Notes under the pieces: generated by a model
Seen by the model: the letters and a program-made list of their open reading frames with translations, nothing else
Database searches by the model: none
What the model was told of the DNA's origin: nothing
NCBI RefSeq assembly: GCF_003984645.1
Contig: NZ_RWKI01000011.1
Location: forward strand, 62,001-126,000
Direction of reading: 5' to 3'
DNA from: Variovorax sp. MHTC-1
Lineage (GTDB): Bacteria; Pseudomonadota; Gammaproteobacteria; Burkholderiales; Burkholderiaceae_C
DNA: 64,000 nt
Made by a program: the position numbers and the translations under genes
Part shown: in pieces, positions 40,584-49,882 of the stretch
Numbering within the stretch: the first letter of the stretch is position 1
How the letters are laid out: each line of letters opens with the position of its first letter

Positions 40584-42104
40584 TTACTTCGTGGGCGCCG
40601 GCAGGCGGCCCAGCACCCCTTCGACCGCAAGCCCCAGTGCCAGCAGCTTGCGGTCGCTGCCGGCGGGACCGTCGAATTCAAGCCCGATCGGCAAGCCACT
40701 GGTGGCGCCCAGGCCGGAGGGCAGTTGCAGGCCGGGGATGCCGGCATTGCCGGCGGGGTCGGTGTTCTGAATCAGCGCGCCGAAGTTCTTCGGGCTGCTG
40801 GCCTCCGGCGTGGCGCCGAGCGCGACGCGCGTCACTGTCGGGAACACCAGCGCATCGAGCCGGTTCGCCTTGAAGGTGTCGCGGTAGAGCTTCTGCAGCG
40901 CCGGCCGCGCCTTGGCAATCGCGTTGTCGTAGGCGGGCTTGGCATCGACCACGCCGTTGGCCGCGGGCAGCTTGCGCGGGATCACCAGGCCTTCGAAGGC
41001 CCCCTTGACGTCGGGGCTGGCCACGGCCGCGGCCAGCTGGCGGATGTCGATGCCGGTGCGGTACTTGGCGAGGTAGGCCACCATGTCGTCGTGCGCCTCG
41101 TAGAACGCGATCGGGAAGCCGGCCGCTGCGTTGAGCTCCATCAGCTTCGGCATCTCAACGTCGACCAGCGTGACGCCGGCTTCGCGCAGCTTGGCCAGCG
41201 CAGCATCGGTGGCGGCCTTGGTGTCGGCATCGAGATTCGCGAAGAAGTCCGGCACCACGCCGAGCCGCACTCGCTTCAGGTCTGCCGGCACCACCGGCGC
41301 GCCGCCGGCGATGGTGCGGTCGAGCAGCGCCAGGTCGGCCACCGAGAGCGCCATCGGCCCGGCGGTGTCGCGCGTGTGCGAGATCGGCGCGATGCCCTGC
41401 TGCGAATAGCGGCCCATGCTCGGACGCAGCGCCGCGCAGCCATTGAAGGCGCAGGGAATGCGCACCGAGCCGCCGGTGTCGGTGCCGAGCGCGGCCGGCG
41501 CCATGCGCGCGCCGAGCGCCGCGCCGTTGCCCGAGGAGGAGCCACCCGCGATCCGGGTCGCGTCGTAGGCATTGCGCACACCGACCTCGGGCCCGCTCTG
41601 GAAGGCGGGGTTGTAGCCGGTGACGCCGAAGGCGAGCTCATGCATGTGGGTCTTGCCCAGCACCACCGCGCCTGCCGCGCGCAGCTTGGCGACCACGGGC
41701 GCATCGGCGCTGGGCACGAAGCCCTTCAGCGCCGGCGTGCCGGCGGTGGCGGGCAGGCCCTGGACCTGGATGTTGTCCTTGATGACCACGGGCACGCCGC
41801 CCAGCGGCTTGCAGGGGCCACCGCGTTTGCGCGCCGCATCGGCGGCGCGCGCGGCCTTCAGCGCGCCGGCCTCGTCGAGCGTGATGAAGGCATTGAGCTG
41901 CGGCTTGGCCTTGGCCTGCGCGAGATAGGCCGAGACCAGCTGCTCGCTGCTCAGCGAGCCGGCGCACAGGCGCTGCGCGGCCTCGCTGGCGGTCAGCATG
42001 GCGATGTCGGGCGGCGCGGATTGCGCGTGGGACTGCGGGGCGAGCCCCGCGATGCACAAGAGGGCCGCTGCGCGAAGAGCCAGGGCGGAATTCGAATGGG
42101 ACAT
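40584..42104 (-). CDS. Periplasmic amidase-signature hydrolase
   Basis: An amide-hydrolysing enzyme with the Ser-cisSer-Lys triad: Lys109 in VVIKDNIQV, Ser189 in GGSSSG and Ser213 in TDTGGSVRIP. The 506-residue protein starts at ATG 42104 (GGAG eight bases upstream) with a cleavable signal peptide ending SHA before Gln28, so it acts in the periplasm, unlike GatA. It resembles indole-acetamide and other aryl-acyl amidases; the natural substrate is unknown. It is followed convergently by the LuxR-type regulator gene. Confidence 0.92.
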   Translation of the reverse strand: MSHSNSALALRAAALLCIAGLAPQSHAQSAPPDIAMLTASEAAQRLCAGSLSSEQLVSAYLAQAKAKPQLNAFITLDEAGALKAARAADAARKRGGPCKPLGGVPVVIKDNIQVQGLPATAGTPALKGFVPSADAPVVAKLRAAGAVVLGKTHMHELAFGVTGYNPAFQSGPEVGVRNAYDATRIAGGSSSGNGAALGARMAPAALGTDTGGSVRIPCAFNGCAALRPSMGRYSQQGIAPISHTRDTAGPMALSVADLALLDRTIAGGAPVVPADLKRVRLGVVPDFFANLDADTKAATDAALAKLREAGVTLVDVEMPKLMELNAAAGFPIAFYEAHDDMVAYLAKYRTGIDIRQLAAAVASPDVKGAFEGLVIPRKLPAANGVVDAKPAYDNAIAKARPALQKLYRDTFKANRLDALVFPTVTRVALGATPEASSPKNFGALIQNTDPAGNAGIPGLQLPSGLGATSGLPIGLEFDGPAGSDRKLLALGLAVEGVLGRLPAPTK

Positions 42105-42203
42105 GGCGAAAGCTCCGGGGAGAGAGGCCGCCATGTTGCGCCGCTGGGCGGCGTCTGTCTGTCATCCAGATCGATGACAGCAGCGACTAGGGCCTTGCTA
42201 ACG

Positions 42204-42341
42204 CTATTTGCGGGGATCGCGTTGCACCGGCTTCCGAGCGCGTGCGAGGCGCGCCTTGGCCTGCTGCCCCACATGATCGATCAGCCAGCCGCCCAGCACG
42301 ACCATTCCGAGTACGCCGAGAGTCATGAGATCCGTTGCCAT
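42204..42341 (-). CDS. Small membrane protein
   Basis: A 45-residue predicted protein with one membrane helix (LMTLGVLGMVVLGGWLIDHV, residues 5-24) followed by a very basic cytoplasmic tail (QQAKARLARARKPVQRDPRK). GAGGAG lies six bases before ATG 42341, a strong ribosome-binding site. No family recognised. It sits between the acyl-CoA dehydrogenase and amidase genes, all leftward. Confidence 0.6.
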   Translation of the reverse strand: MATDLMTLGVLGMVVLGGWLIDHVGQQAKARLARARKPVQRDPRK

Positions 42342-42467
42342 GATGCGCTCCTCATCGTTTCCACTGGCATCAGTCTGGGCGTTCGCGGCGCGCGCGTGAA
42401 TCCGCCAATCGGCAGGGAAGCCGGCCGCAGGCGCCATAGAGCTTTAGACAGTGCGAGGCCGATGTCG

Positions 42468-43598
42468 TCAGGCCAGGGCGCGCTGGATCAGGAGCTTCTG
42501 GATGTCCGACGTGCCTTCGTAGATCTGGCAGACGCGCACGTCGCGGTAGATGCGTTCCAGCGGGAAGTCGTTGACGTAGCCGTAGCCTCCGAGCGTCTGG
42601 ATCGCCGCGCTGCACACGCGCTCGGCCATCTCGCTCGCGAACAGCTTGGCCATCGCCGCCTCCTTGAGGCAGGGCCGGCCCGCGTCGCGCAGGCTCGCCG
42701 CATGCCAGATCAGCTGGCGCGCCGCTTCGAGCTGGGTCGCGCATTCCGCGAGCCTGAAGCCCACCGCCTGCTGCTCGAAGATCGAGCCGCCGAAGGCCTG
42801 GCGCTCCTTGGCGTAGGCCAGTGCCACCTCGAAGGCGCTGCGTGCCATGCCCACGCTCTGCGCGGCGATGCCGATGCGGCCGCCTTCCAGCGCGCCGAGC
42901 GCGATCTTGTATCCCTCGCCCTCCTGGCCGATCAGGTTCTCGGCCGGGATGCGGCAGGCGTCGAAGTTGATCTGCGCGGTGTCGCTCGAATGCTGGCCCA
43001 GCTTGTCCTCCAGCCGCGCGACCGTGTAGCCAGGCGCGTCGGTGGGCACGATGAAGGCGCTCATGCCGCGCTTGCCCGCGCCCTTGTCGGTGACCGCGAT
43101 CACGATCGCGACCTGGCCGTTCTTGCCGCTGGTGATGAACTGCTTGACGCCGTCGATCACCCAGCCGTCCGGGTCCTTGCGCGCCGTGGTGCGCAGCGAC
43201 GAGGCATCGCTGCCGGCCTGCGGCTCGGTCAGGCAGAAGGCGCCGAGCATCTGTCCTTGCGCCAGCGGCTGCAGCCACTTCTTCTTTTGCTGCGCATTGC
43301 CGTAGCGCATGAGGATCGCGTTGACCGGGCAGTTGGTGACGCTGATCGCGGTGCTGGTGCCGCCGTCGCCGGCCGCGATCTCTTCCAGCACCAGCGCGAG
43401 CGTCAGGTAGTCGAGGCCGGCGCCGCCGTCTTCCTCCGGCACGCAGATGCCGTAGGCGCCGAGCGCCGCTAGGCCAGCATGCGCTTCCTTGGGGAAGCTG
43501 TGCTCGCGGTCCCAGCGCGGCGCATTCGGCCAGAGCTCGGCTTGCGCGAAGTCGCGCACCGCGTCGCGTATCGCTTCCTGGTCGGCATTGAGCAGCAT
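42468..43598 (-). CDS. Acyl-CoA dehydrogenase
   Basis: An FAD-dependent acyl-CoA dehydrogenase of 376 residues. FCLTEPQAGSDASS, FITSGKNG and EERIYRDVRV-like C-terminal segments are present, and Glu361 in IYEGTSDIQ is at the standard catalytic position of short/medium-chain enzymes (unlike LiuA). Chain-length specificity cannot be fixed from sequence. The start is ATG 43598. It is not next to other beta-oxidation genes except a thiolase 0.8 kb upstream in the same direction, with an unrelated gene between. Confidence 0.93.
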   Translation of the reverse strand: MLLNADQEAIRDAVRDFAQAELWPNAPRWDREHSFPKEAHAGLAALGAYGICVPEEDGGAGLDYLTLALVLEEIAAGDGGTSTAISVTNCPVNAILMRYGNAQQKKKWLQPLAQGQMLGAFCLTEPQAGSDASSLRTTARKDPDGWVIDGVKQFITSGKNGQVAIVIAVTDKGAGKRGMSAFIVPTDAPGYTVARLEDKLGQHSSDTAQINFDACRIPAENLIGQEGEGYKIALGALEGGRIGIAAQSVGMARSAFEVALAYAKERQAFGGSIFEQQAVGFRLAECATQLEAARQLIWHAASLRDAGRPCLKEAAMAKLFASEMAERVCSAAIQTLGGYGYVNDFPLERIYRDVRVCQIYEGTSDIQKLLIQRALA

Positions 43599-43734
43599 GG
43601 TCTTGTCTCTTGTTGACGCAAGGCCGTCATTCTAGGTACCGCTCGCTGCGACACGGCTCGCCCGCGCCGAACAAGAAATGTCACAGCGCGCGGCAATATG
43701 GCAAAAAAATGTCAACCGTGCGCGGTGCCCGTCG

Positions 43735-44250
43735 CTATGCGGCGATCAGTGCGGCCGAGCGCGCAATGGCCCGCGCGCTCAGCTTGGCGGCGGTTCGCAG
43801 CACGCCGTCCCAGTAGCGCTCGACGGCTTCGAGGCCGCCGGCTTTTTCCTGCAGCTCGAAGGGAACGCAGAGGGTCCAGTCCTTGATGCCGAGAAAGTGA
43901 GTTCGAAAGACCTCACCATGAAACTCGGCCGTCTCTTCTGCGCTGACGTCGCGCGTGATGGAGGGGCCGTGTTCGAACTGAGCACCCAGCGCGCCCAGAT
44001 AGCCCTTTGCCATGCTGGTTCGAAAGCGCGCGAGCTCGTGCTCCGTCAGCTTCTGCCGGGCCTCCAGGCCCAGGCCCGGCACCGTGCGGCCCCGTGCCTC
44101 GGGAGCCTGGCTGTCTTCGACGTCGCCGGCGGCCCAGCACGCGTAGTAGTAGCCGCGGTCGGAGAGGTAGTCATAGGCCGTATGGATGCGCCCTTGATCG
44201 ACCAGTGCGCGAAGCTTGTCGAACTGAGCCTTCGAAATCGGAGACGGCAT
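43735..44250 (-). CDS. Hypothetical protein
   Basis: A 171-residue predicted soluble protein I do not recognise. It opens MPSPISKAQFDKLRALVDQG and contains AYDYLSDRGYYYACWAAGDVED and FRTHFLGIKDWTLCVPFELQ, and an alanine-rich C-terminal helix. No signal peptide or membrane helix. GGAG lies ten bases before ATG 44250. Its third-position GC is lower than that of its neighbours, and the 40 bases behind it are AT-rich (a run of seven A near 43704), which could indicate acquisition by transfer. It separates the thiolase from the acyl-CoA dehydrogenase gene. Confidence 0.65.
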   Translation of the reverse strand: MPSPISKAQFDKLRALVDQGRIHTAYDYLSDRGYYYACWAAGDVEDSQAPEARGRTVPGLGLEARQKLTEHELARFRTSMAKGYLGALGAQFEHGPSITRDVSAEETAEFHGEVFRTHFLGIKDWTLCVPFELQEKAGGLEAVERYWDGVLRTAAKLSARAIARSAALIAA

Positions 44251-44363
44251 GAAAAGAGAACTCCAGCGTGGAAAGGTCGCGCATCGAATGGACGGCGCCC
44301 TTTTTGCCAACGGTCACCGCCTTCGTTGCGGTCTGGACTGCAGTTATCGTGCCTGCTCTTGCC

Positions 44364-45548
44364 TCAGACCAATTCGAGCGCGACCGCCGTGCCTTCGCCG
44401 CCGCCGATGCACAGCGTCGCCACGCCGCGCTTCTTGCCTTTCTGCTGCAGCGCATGGATCAGCGTGACCATGATGCGCGCGCCGCTGGCGCCGATCGGGT
44501 GGCCCAGGGCGCAGGCGCCGCCGTGGACGTTGACGATGTGGTGCGAGATGTCGAGCTCGTGCATCAGCGCCATCGGCACCACGGCGAAGGCTTCGTTGAC
44601 TTCCCAGAGATCGACGTCCTTCACGCCCCAGCCGGTCTTCTTGAACAGCTTGGACACGGCGCCCACGGGCGCGGTCGAGAACCACTCGGGCTGCTGCGCG
44701 TGGGTGGCATGGCCGACAAGGCGCGCGATCGGCCTGGCGCCGAGCTTCTTCGCGGTGCTCTCGGTCATCATCACCAGCGCGGCGGCGCCGTCGTTGATCG
44801 ACGAGCTCGAGGCGGCGGTGATGGTTCCGCCCTCTTTCTTGAAGGCCGGCTTGAGTTGCGGGATCTTGTCGAGCTTGACCTTGCCCGGGCCTTCGTCGAT
44901 CTCGATCACGGTGTCGCCGCCGCGGCCCTTGACCGTGACCGGTGCGATCTCGGCCTTGAAGGCGCCCGAGGTGGTGGCGGCCTTGGCGCGCTCCACGCTC
45001 GCGATCGCGAAGGCGTCCTGCTGCTCGCGCGTGAACTTGTACTTGGCCGCGCAGTCCTCGCCGAAGGTGCCCATCGAGCGGCCGGGCTGGTAGGCGTCCT
45101 CGAGGCCGTCGAGCATCATGTGGTCGAAGATGCGGTCGTGGCCCATGCGGTAGCCGCCGCGGCCTTTCAGCATGAGGTAGGGCGCGTTGGTCATGCTCTC
45201 CATGCCGCCGGCCACCATGACTTCGTGCGTGCCCGCGAGCAGCAGGTCGTGCGCGAGCATCGCGGCCTTCATGGCCGAGCCGCACATCTTGCTGAGCGTG
45301 ACCGCGCCTGCGCTGTCGGGAAGGCCGCCCTTGTAGGCCGCCTGGCGCGCCGGCGCCTGGCCCTGGCCGGCCATCAGGCAGTTGCCGAACAGCACCTCGC
45401 CGACCGTGTCGGGCGCGATGCCCGCGCGCTCGATGGCCGCCTTGATGGCGACGCCGCCGAGGTCGTGCGCGGCAAGGGAAGAAAAGTCGCCCTGGAAGCC
45501 GCCCATGGGGGTGCGGGCTGCGCCGACGATGACGATGGATTCGGTCAT
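44364..45548 (-). CDS. Acetyl-CoA C-acetyltransferase (thiolase)
   Basis: A biosynthetic/degradative thiolase of 394 residues that interconverts acetoacetyl-CoA and two acetyl-CoA. Nucleophile Cys89 lies in SKMCGSAMKA, His350 in GACALGHPIGASGAR, and the acid/base Cys380 in CIGGGEGTA. AAGGAG lies eight bases before ATG 45548. It could take up the acetoacetyl unit released by HMG-CoA lyase of the leucine pathway, but it is 12 kb from that operon and this link is inference. Confidence 0.94.
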   Translation of the reverse strand: MTESIVIVGAARTPMGGFQGDFSSLAAHDLGGVAIKAAIERAGIAPDTVGEVLFGNCLMAGQGQAPARQAAYKGGLPDSAGAVTLSKMCGSAMKAAMLAHDLLLAGTHEVMVAGGMESMTNAPYLMLKGRGGYRMGHDRIFDHMMLDGLEDAYQPGRSMGTFGEDCAAKYKFTREQQDAFAIASVERAKAATTSGAFKAEIAPVTVKGRGGDTVIEIDEGPGKVKLDKIPQLKPAFKKEGGTITAASSSSINDGAAALVMMTESTAKKLGARPIARLVGHATHAQQPEWFSTAPVGAVSKLFKKTGWGVKDVDLWEVNEAFAVVPMALMHELDISHHIVNVHGGACALGHPIGASGARIMVTLIHALQQKGKKRGVATLCIGGGEGTAVALELV

Positions 45549-45623
45549 GGAAGTTGCTCCTTAAGAAAAATGTGCACTAGCAAAAATCAAATCTCGCGCC
45601 TACGCCTGCCCCATTCGTCAAGC

Positions 45624-45711
45624 ACCGCGGAACCGGCTTTGCCGGGCCGCTGGTGTTGCCTCCGCCAGGGGTTGGCGGAGCGACACGAAGTACGCGCAGC
45701 CTGGGGACGAG
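45624..45711. repeat. Repeat family C, copy behind aceK
   Basis: Same blocks as 24758-24848: GCGGAACCGGCTTTGCCGGG, CCGCTGGTGTTGCC, an inner hairpin TCCGCCAGGGGTTGGCGGA, CGACACGAAG and CAGCCTGGGG, ending at the aceK stop codon. Again the element directly follows a leftward gene. Confidence 0.85.
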
Positions 45712-47523
45712 CTAAAAGTACGGGGCATGGCCATCGTGAATGAACCGCTGCGCCTCGTCGTAGGGAAAAACGTCCAGCATCTGGCCGGCCTGGATGCGTT
45801 CCTTGTGGCTTTGCCAGAAGGCGGCGTCGAGCAGGTCGGCATGGTGGGTCATGAAGGCCTCGCGCACCGCCTCGTTGCCGAGCAGGAAGGGGCCGAAGGT
45901 CTCGGGGAACACGTCCTTCGGACCGACCGAATACCAGACCTCGCCGCTCATCTCGTCTTCCTCGTGGATCGGCGTCGGCACGCGGCGGAAGTTGCAGTCG
46001 GTGAGGTATTCGATCTCGTCGTAGTCGTAGAACACGACCTTGCCGCCGCGCGTGACGCCGAAGTTCTTCCACAGCATGTCGCCGGGGAAGATGTTGGCCG
46101 CAACCATGTCCTTGATGGCATTGCCGTACTCGATGACTGCATGCTCCAGCTGCTTGCCCGCGCGCTTGGCGTGCTCGGGATGCTCGAGCTGGTCGAAAGC
46201 TTCCTGCAGGTAGATGTTGAGCGGGATCATGCGGCGCTCGATGTAGACGTGCTTGAGCACCACCTCCATCTCCCCGTTGCCGTCGCGGTCGCCGATCTCG
46301 AGCTGGCTGGGCGCGAACTTCTGGATCTCCTCGATCAGCTCGGGCTCGAAGCGGTCGAGCGGGAAGCCGACGTCGCTGTACTCCAGCGTGTCGGCCATGC
46401 GGCCCACGCGGTCGTGCTGCTTGACCAGCATGTACTTGCTCTTGATCTGCTCGCGCGTGGTGTCCTTCTGTGGCGGATAGAAGTCCTTGATGACCTTGAA
46501 CACGTAGGGGAAGGACGGCAGGTCGAACACCAGCATCACCATGCCCTTGATGCCGGGCGCGATGCGGAACTTGTCGCTCGAGTAGTTGAGGTGATAGAGA
46601 AAGTCGCGGTAGAAGAGCGTCTTGCCCTGCTTGGCCAGCCCGAGCGCGTTGTAGATCTCTGCGCGCGGCTTGCGCGGCATCAGCGAGCGCAGGAACTGCA
46701 CATAGGCCGATGGCACCTCCATGTCGACCATGAAGTAGGCGCGCGCGAAGCTGAAGAGCATCTGCAGGTCTTCCTCGCCGAAGAGCGCCGCGTCGATGTA
46801 GAACTTGCCGGCGCTGTCGTGCAGGATGGGCAGCGCAAAGGGCAGCTCGATGAAGCCGTTGATGATCTTTCCGACCACGTAGGCGCCCTTGTTGCGGTAG
46901 AACAGGCCCGACAGCACCTGCAGCTGGAAGTTGGCGCGCAGCTTGACCTGGTGGAAGCGCCCGAGGATGGCGGCCGCCACGCGCTCGGCGTCGCGCTGCA
47001 TGTTGGCGTAGGCGCCCTGCAGCGCGTAGTCCTCGAGCATGCGCTCGATGGTGGCATCCAGCGTCTCGCGCTCGGGGTAGTAGGCGCGGTAGGTGGGTGC
47101 ATCGCGCGGCTCGATGTACTCGGTGCTGATGGCCGGCCGCACGAAGATGAAGTCGTTCTGGAAGTAGGCGCGGTGCAGGATCTTGGTGGTCACCGAGTTG
47201 AAGAAGCTCTCGGCCAGCTCGGGCTGGTGATGGTCGACCAGCAAGCCGATGAAGTGCAGCTTGACCTGGTGCCAGACGTCCATCGGCTGCTCGCCGGCCT
47301 TGAACTCCTTCTCGAGCCGCGCCACCGCCTCGCTCACCCGCAGGTCGTAGAACTCGATGCGCTCGCGCTGCGCCCGCTGCTGGCCGTGCCAGTCGGCCGT
47401 CTCGAAACGGTGCTTGGCGCGCGCCGACTCGGCGCGGAACAGCTGGTAGTGGCGGTTGAAGCCGTCGCGCATCGCCTTCGCGATGTCGTAGGCCAGCGGC
47501 GAGTCGAGACGCTGGGGGAACAT
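45712..47523 (-). CDS. aceK: Isocitrate dehydrogenase kinase/phosphatase
   Basis: AceK reversibly phosphorylates isocitrate dehydrogenase, switching carbon from the TCA cycle to the glyoxylate shunt. The 603-residue protein is full length, with the family segments [24 protein letters not shown], the regulatory-domain stretch [20 protein letters not shown], the ATP-binding [16 protein letters not shown], and the catalytic [19 protein letters not shown] 47523 lies three bases after the carbonic anhydrase stop. No aceA or aceB is in the window. Confidence 0.97.
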   Translation of the reverse strand: MFPQRLDSPLAYDIAKAMRDGFNRHYQLFRAESARAKHRFETADWHGQQRAQRERIEFYDLRVSEAVARLEKEFKAGEQPMDVWHQVKLHFIGLLVDHHQPELAESFFNSVTTKILHRAYFQNDFIFVRPAISTEYIEPRDAPTYRAYYPERETLDATIERMLEDYALQGAYANMQRDAERVAAAILGRFHQVKLRANFQLQVLSGLFYRNKGAYVVGKIINGFIELPFALPILHDSAGKFYIDAALFGEEDLQMLFSFARAYFMVDMEVPSAYVQFLRSLMPRKPRAEIYNALGLAKQGKTLFYRDFLYHLNYSSDKFRIAPGIKGMVMLVFDLPSFPYVFKVIKDFYPPQKDTTREQIKSKYMLVKQHDRVGRMADTLEYSDVGFPLDRFEPELIEEIQKFAPSQLEIGDRDGNGEMEVVLKHVYIERRMIPLNIYLQEAFDQLEHPEHAKRAGKQLEHAVIEYGNAIKDMVAANIFPGDMLWKNFGVTRGGKVVFYDYDEIEYLTDCNFRRVPTPIHEEDEMSGEVWYSVGPKDVFPETFGPFLLGNEAVREAFMTHHADLLDAAFWQSHKERIQAGQMLDVFPYDEAQRFIHDGHAPYF

Positions 47524-47526
47524 GGG

Positions 47527-48243
47527 TCAGGACGCGGCTTGCTCGGTGTCGGCGTCGGGCTGCACTTCGCCGAGCTTGCTCCACTTGTGGCGGATGCGCT
47601 GCACGGCCGCCTTGTACATCCCCTCGATCGGCTTGGCACCGTCGAGCGTCATGCCCAGATCCTGGAGCAGGCCGTCGTGCACGCCGAAGGCCCAGCCATG
47701 GATGGACACGGACTGATTGCGGCTCCAGGCATCTTCCATGACGGTGCTGACCGCCACGTTGACCACCTGCTCCGTCACGTTGAGCTCGCACAGGGCGTCG
47801 GCGCGCAGCGACTCCGGCAGGCTGTTGAGGAACACGCGGTGGCGGTCGCGAACGTCCTGGATGTGGCGGATCCAGTTGTCGGCCAAACCGATGCGTACGC
47901 CCTCGAGCGCAGCCTGGACGCCCCCGCAGCCGTAGTGCCCGACCACCATGATGTGCCGGACCTTGAGCCGCTCGACCGCGAACTGGATCGCCGACAGCGC
48001 GTTGAGGTCGGAGTGCACCACGATGTTGGCCACGTTGCGGTGCACGAACACCTCGCCCGGCTCCAGCCCGGTGATCTGGTTGGCGGGCACGCGGCTGTCG
48101 GAGCAGCCGATCCACATGTACTTGGGGGTCTGCTGCTTCACCAGGCCGGTGAAGAAGCCGGGGCGGTCGCGCTCCATCCGCGCAGCCCAGCTGCGGTTGT
48201 GGGAGAACAGGTCGTCGAGGTTGTCAGGCATGTTGTCGTCCAT
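47527..48243 (-). CDS. can: Beta-class carbonic anhydrase
   Basis: A zinc enzyme that interconverts CO2 and bicarbonate. The 238-residue protein has zinc ligands Cys47 and Asp49 in CSDSRVP, and His103 and Cys106 in GHYGCGG, with HRNVANIV between. ATG 48243 is chosen as the first codon near the conserved start; ATG 48231 (MPDNLDDLF) is an alternative, and neither has a strong ribosome-binding site. It lies upstream of aceK with three bases between, so both are probably co-transcribed; bicarbonate supply could also serve LiuB/LiuD. Confidence 0.95.
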   Translation of the reverse strand: MDDNMPDNLDDLFSHNRSWAARMERDRPGFFTGLVKQQTPKYMWIGCSDSRVPANQITGLEPGEVFVHRNVANIVVHSDLNALSAIQFAVERLKVRHIMVVGHYGCGGVQAALEGVRIGLADNWIRHIQDVRDRHRVFLNSLPESLRADALCELNVTEQVVNVAVSTVMEDAWSRNQSVSIHGWAFGVHDGLLQDLGMTLDGAKPIEGMYKAAVQRIRHKWSKLGEVQPDADTEQAAS

Positions 48244-48283
48244 TGTCGGTGACTGGGGTGAAAGTCGGGCGTTCAGCGGGCCC

Positions 48284-48679
48284 TCAGCGGGCCTTGGGTT
48301 TGGCGGCACGCGCGAGCGCGGCGCGTGCCTGTTTCTCCTGCGCGCGGACTTCGGCCAGGTTGGCCTCCAGCTCGGCCAGTTGGGCCTCGAGCTGGGCCCG
48401 GTGGCTGCCGAGCACGCCGAGAAAGCGCTGCAGCTGCGCGGCGGTGTCGCGCGGGCTGTCGTACATGTCGAGAATTTCCTTGGCCTCGGTCAGCTTCAGG
48501 CCGAGCCGCTTGGCGCGCAGGGTGAGCGTCAGCCGCGCACGGTCGCGCGCGGTGTAGACGCGCTGCTGGCCCGCGCGCTCCGGGGCGAGCAGCCCCATGT
48601 CCTCGTAGAAGCGGATCGCCCGCGTGGTGAGGTCGAATTCCCGGGCGAGTTCGCCGATGGTGAAGGTCTGCGAAGGCAT
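48284..48679 (-). CDS. MerR-family regulator resembling LiuR
   Basis: A 131-residue MerR-type activator. The winged helix opens FTIGELAREFDLTTRAIRFY and EDMGLLAPERAGQQRVYTARDR; KRLGLKLTEAKEILDMYD and a long C-terminal coiled coil (LEAQLAELEANLAEV) follow, closely matching LiuR of Pseudomonas and other Proteobacteria, which controls leucine/isovalerate genes. There is no cysteine metal site. ATG 48679 begins the conserved domain. A LiuR-type palindrome lies at 48751-48771 in the divergent region, between it and a metallo-beta-lactamase-fold gene, so autoregulation plus control of that gene is likely. Confidence 0.88.
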   Translation of the reverse strand: MPSQTFTIGELAREFDLTTRAIRFYEDMGLLAPERAGQQRVYTARDRARLTLTLRAKRLGLKLTEAKEILDMYDSPRDTAAQLQRFLGVLGSHRAQLEAQLAELEANLAEVRAQEKQARAALARAAKPKAR

Positions 48680-48750
48680 GATGCGGATGCGGGGTTGCGG
48701 CGGCGACAGCAGGTTCGGGCTGCACTGCCTACAATGTTGGCTCTTCTCCA

Positions 48751-48771
48751 TGACGTTTACGTTAACGTCAA
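48751..48771. promoter_or_regulatory. LiuR-type operator palindrome
   Basis: The sequence TGACGTTTACGTTAACGTCA (48751-48770) contains the perfect palindrome ACGTTAACGT and outer TGACGT/ACGTCA arms. This matches the ACGT-containing inverted repeats bound by LiuR-type MerR regulators. It ends seven bases before the ATG of the MBL-fold gene at 48778. Confidence 0.7.
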
Positions 48772-48777
48772 TCGTAC

Positions 48778-49839
48778 ATGAACCTCCTCGAACGCGAACT
48801 CCAATATCCCTTCGGCGACACGCTGCCCGCGCCGGGCGAGACCTTCGAGGTCGCACCCGGGGTGCGCTGGATCCGCATGGCGCTGCCCTTCGCGCTCGAC
48901 CATATCAACCTCTGGCTGCTGCGCGACACCATCGACGGCAAGGAAGGCTGGACGGTGGTGGACTGCTGCATCGCCCACGACGCCTCGCGCGCGCAGTGGG
49001 AGCAGATCTTCGCCACCCAGCTCGAAGGCCTGCCGATCCTGCGCGTGATCGTGACCCACATGCACCCCGACCACATCGGCCTGGCCGACTGGCTGTGCCG
49101 GCGCTGGAACGCGCCGCTGTGGATCAGCGCCACCGACTACCACGTGGCGCGCGTGCTGACCAGCGCCGGCGACACGCTCGCCGGCGGCGACGCAGCGGCC
49201 GACTTCTTCGCCGCGCACGGCCTGGTCGACCCCGAATCGGTGGCCAAGATCCGCGCGCGCAGCAACTACTACGCGAACATGGTGCCCGCAGTGCCAGCGA
49301 GCTTCGTGCGCCTGCTCGACGGCGCCACGGTCTCGATCGGCGGGCGCGCCTGGCGCTGCATCAGCGGCTACGGCCATGCGCCCGAGCACATCGCGCTCTA
49401 TTGCGAGGAACTCAACGCGCTGCTGGGCGGCGACATGATGCTGCCGCGCATCTCGACCAACGTGAGCGTGCACGCAGGCGAGCCGGAGGCCAATCCGTTG
49501 CGCCTCTTCCTCGACAGCATCGAGCGCTTCAAGACCCTGCCCGCCGGCACGCTGGGACTGCCCTCGCACGGCAAGCCCTTCACCGGCATCCATCGGCGCG
49601 TCGAGCAGTTGCAGGAACACCACCGCGACCGCCTGGCCGAGCTGCTGGAGGCCTGCACCCGGACGCCGCACAGCGCGGCCGAAGGCCTGCCGATCCTGTT
49701 CAAGCGCCAGCTCGACCTGCACCAGATGACTTTTGCCATGGGCGAGACGGTGGCGCACCTGCACCTGCTGTGGTTCGAGGGGCTGCTGCAACGCCGAAAG
49801 GGTGAGGACGGCATTCACCGCTTCGGCGTGTTCGCATGA
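48778..49839 (+). CDS. Metallo-beta-lactamase-fold hydrolase
   Basis: A 353-residue protein with an N-terminal MBL-fold domain: THMHPDHIG at residues 93-101 provides His94, His96, Asp98 and His99; further ligands are expected in SGYGHAPEHIALY and GGDMML. A C-terminal helical extension (residues 260-353) resembles that of LACTB2-like or acyl-CoA-related hydrolases. The neighbouring LiuR-like regulator and operator suggest a link to acyl-CoA metabolism, for example a thioesterase, but this is inference. GAACCTCC-type sequence follows the ATG, and the leader before it contains the operator. Confidence 0.9.
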   Translation: MNLLERELQYPFGDTLPAPGETFEVAPGVRWIRMALPFALDHINLWLLRDTIDGKEGWTVVDCCIAHDASRAQWEQIFATQLEGLPILRVIVTHMHPDHIGLADWLCRRWNAPLWISATDYHVARVLTSAGDTLAGGDAAADFFAAHGLVDPESVAKIRARSNYYANMVPAVPASFVRLLDGATVSIGGRAWRCISGYGHAPEHIALYCEELNALLGGDMMLPRISTNVSVHAGEPEANPLRLFLDSIERFKTLPAGTLGLPSHGKPFTGIHRRVEQLQEHHRDRLAELLEACTRTPHSAAEGLPILFKRQLDLHQMTFAMGETVAHLHLLWFEGLLQRRKGEDGIHRFGVFA

Positions 49840-49882
49840 GCCATCCGGCCTCTCCCAAGGCGAATACCGCAGAGGTTATCGA

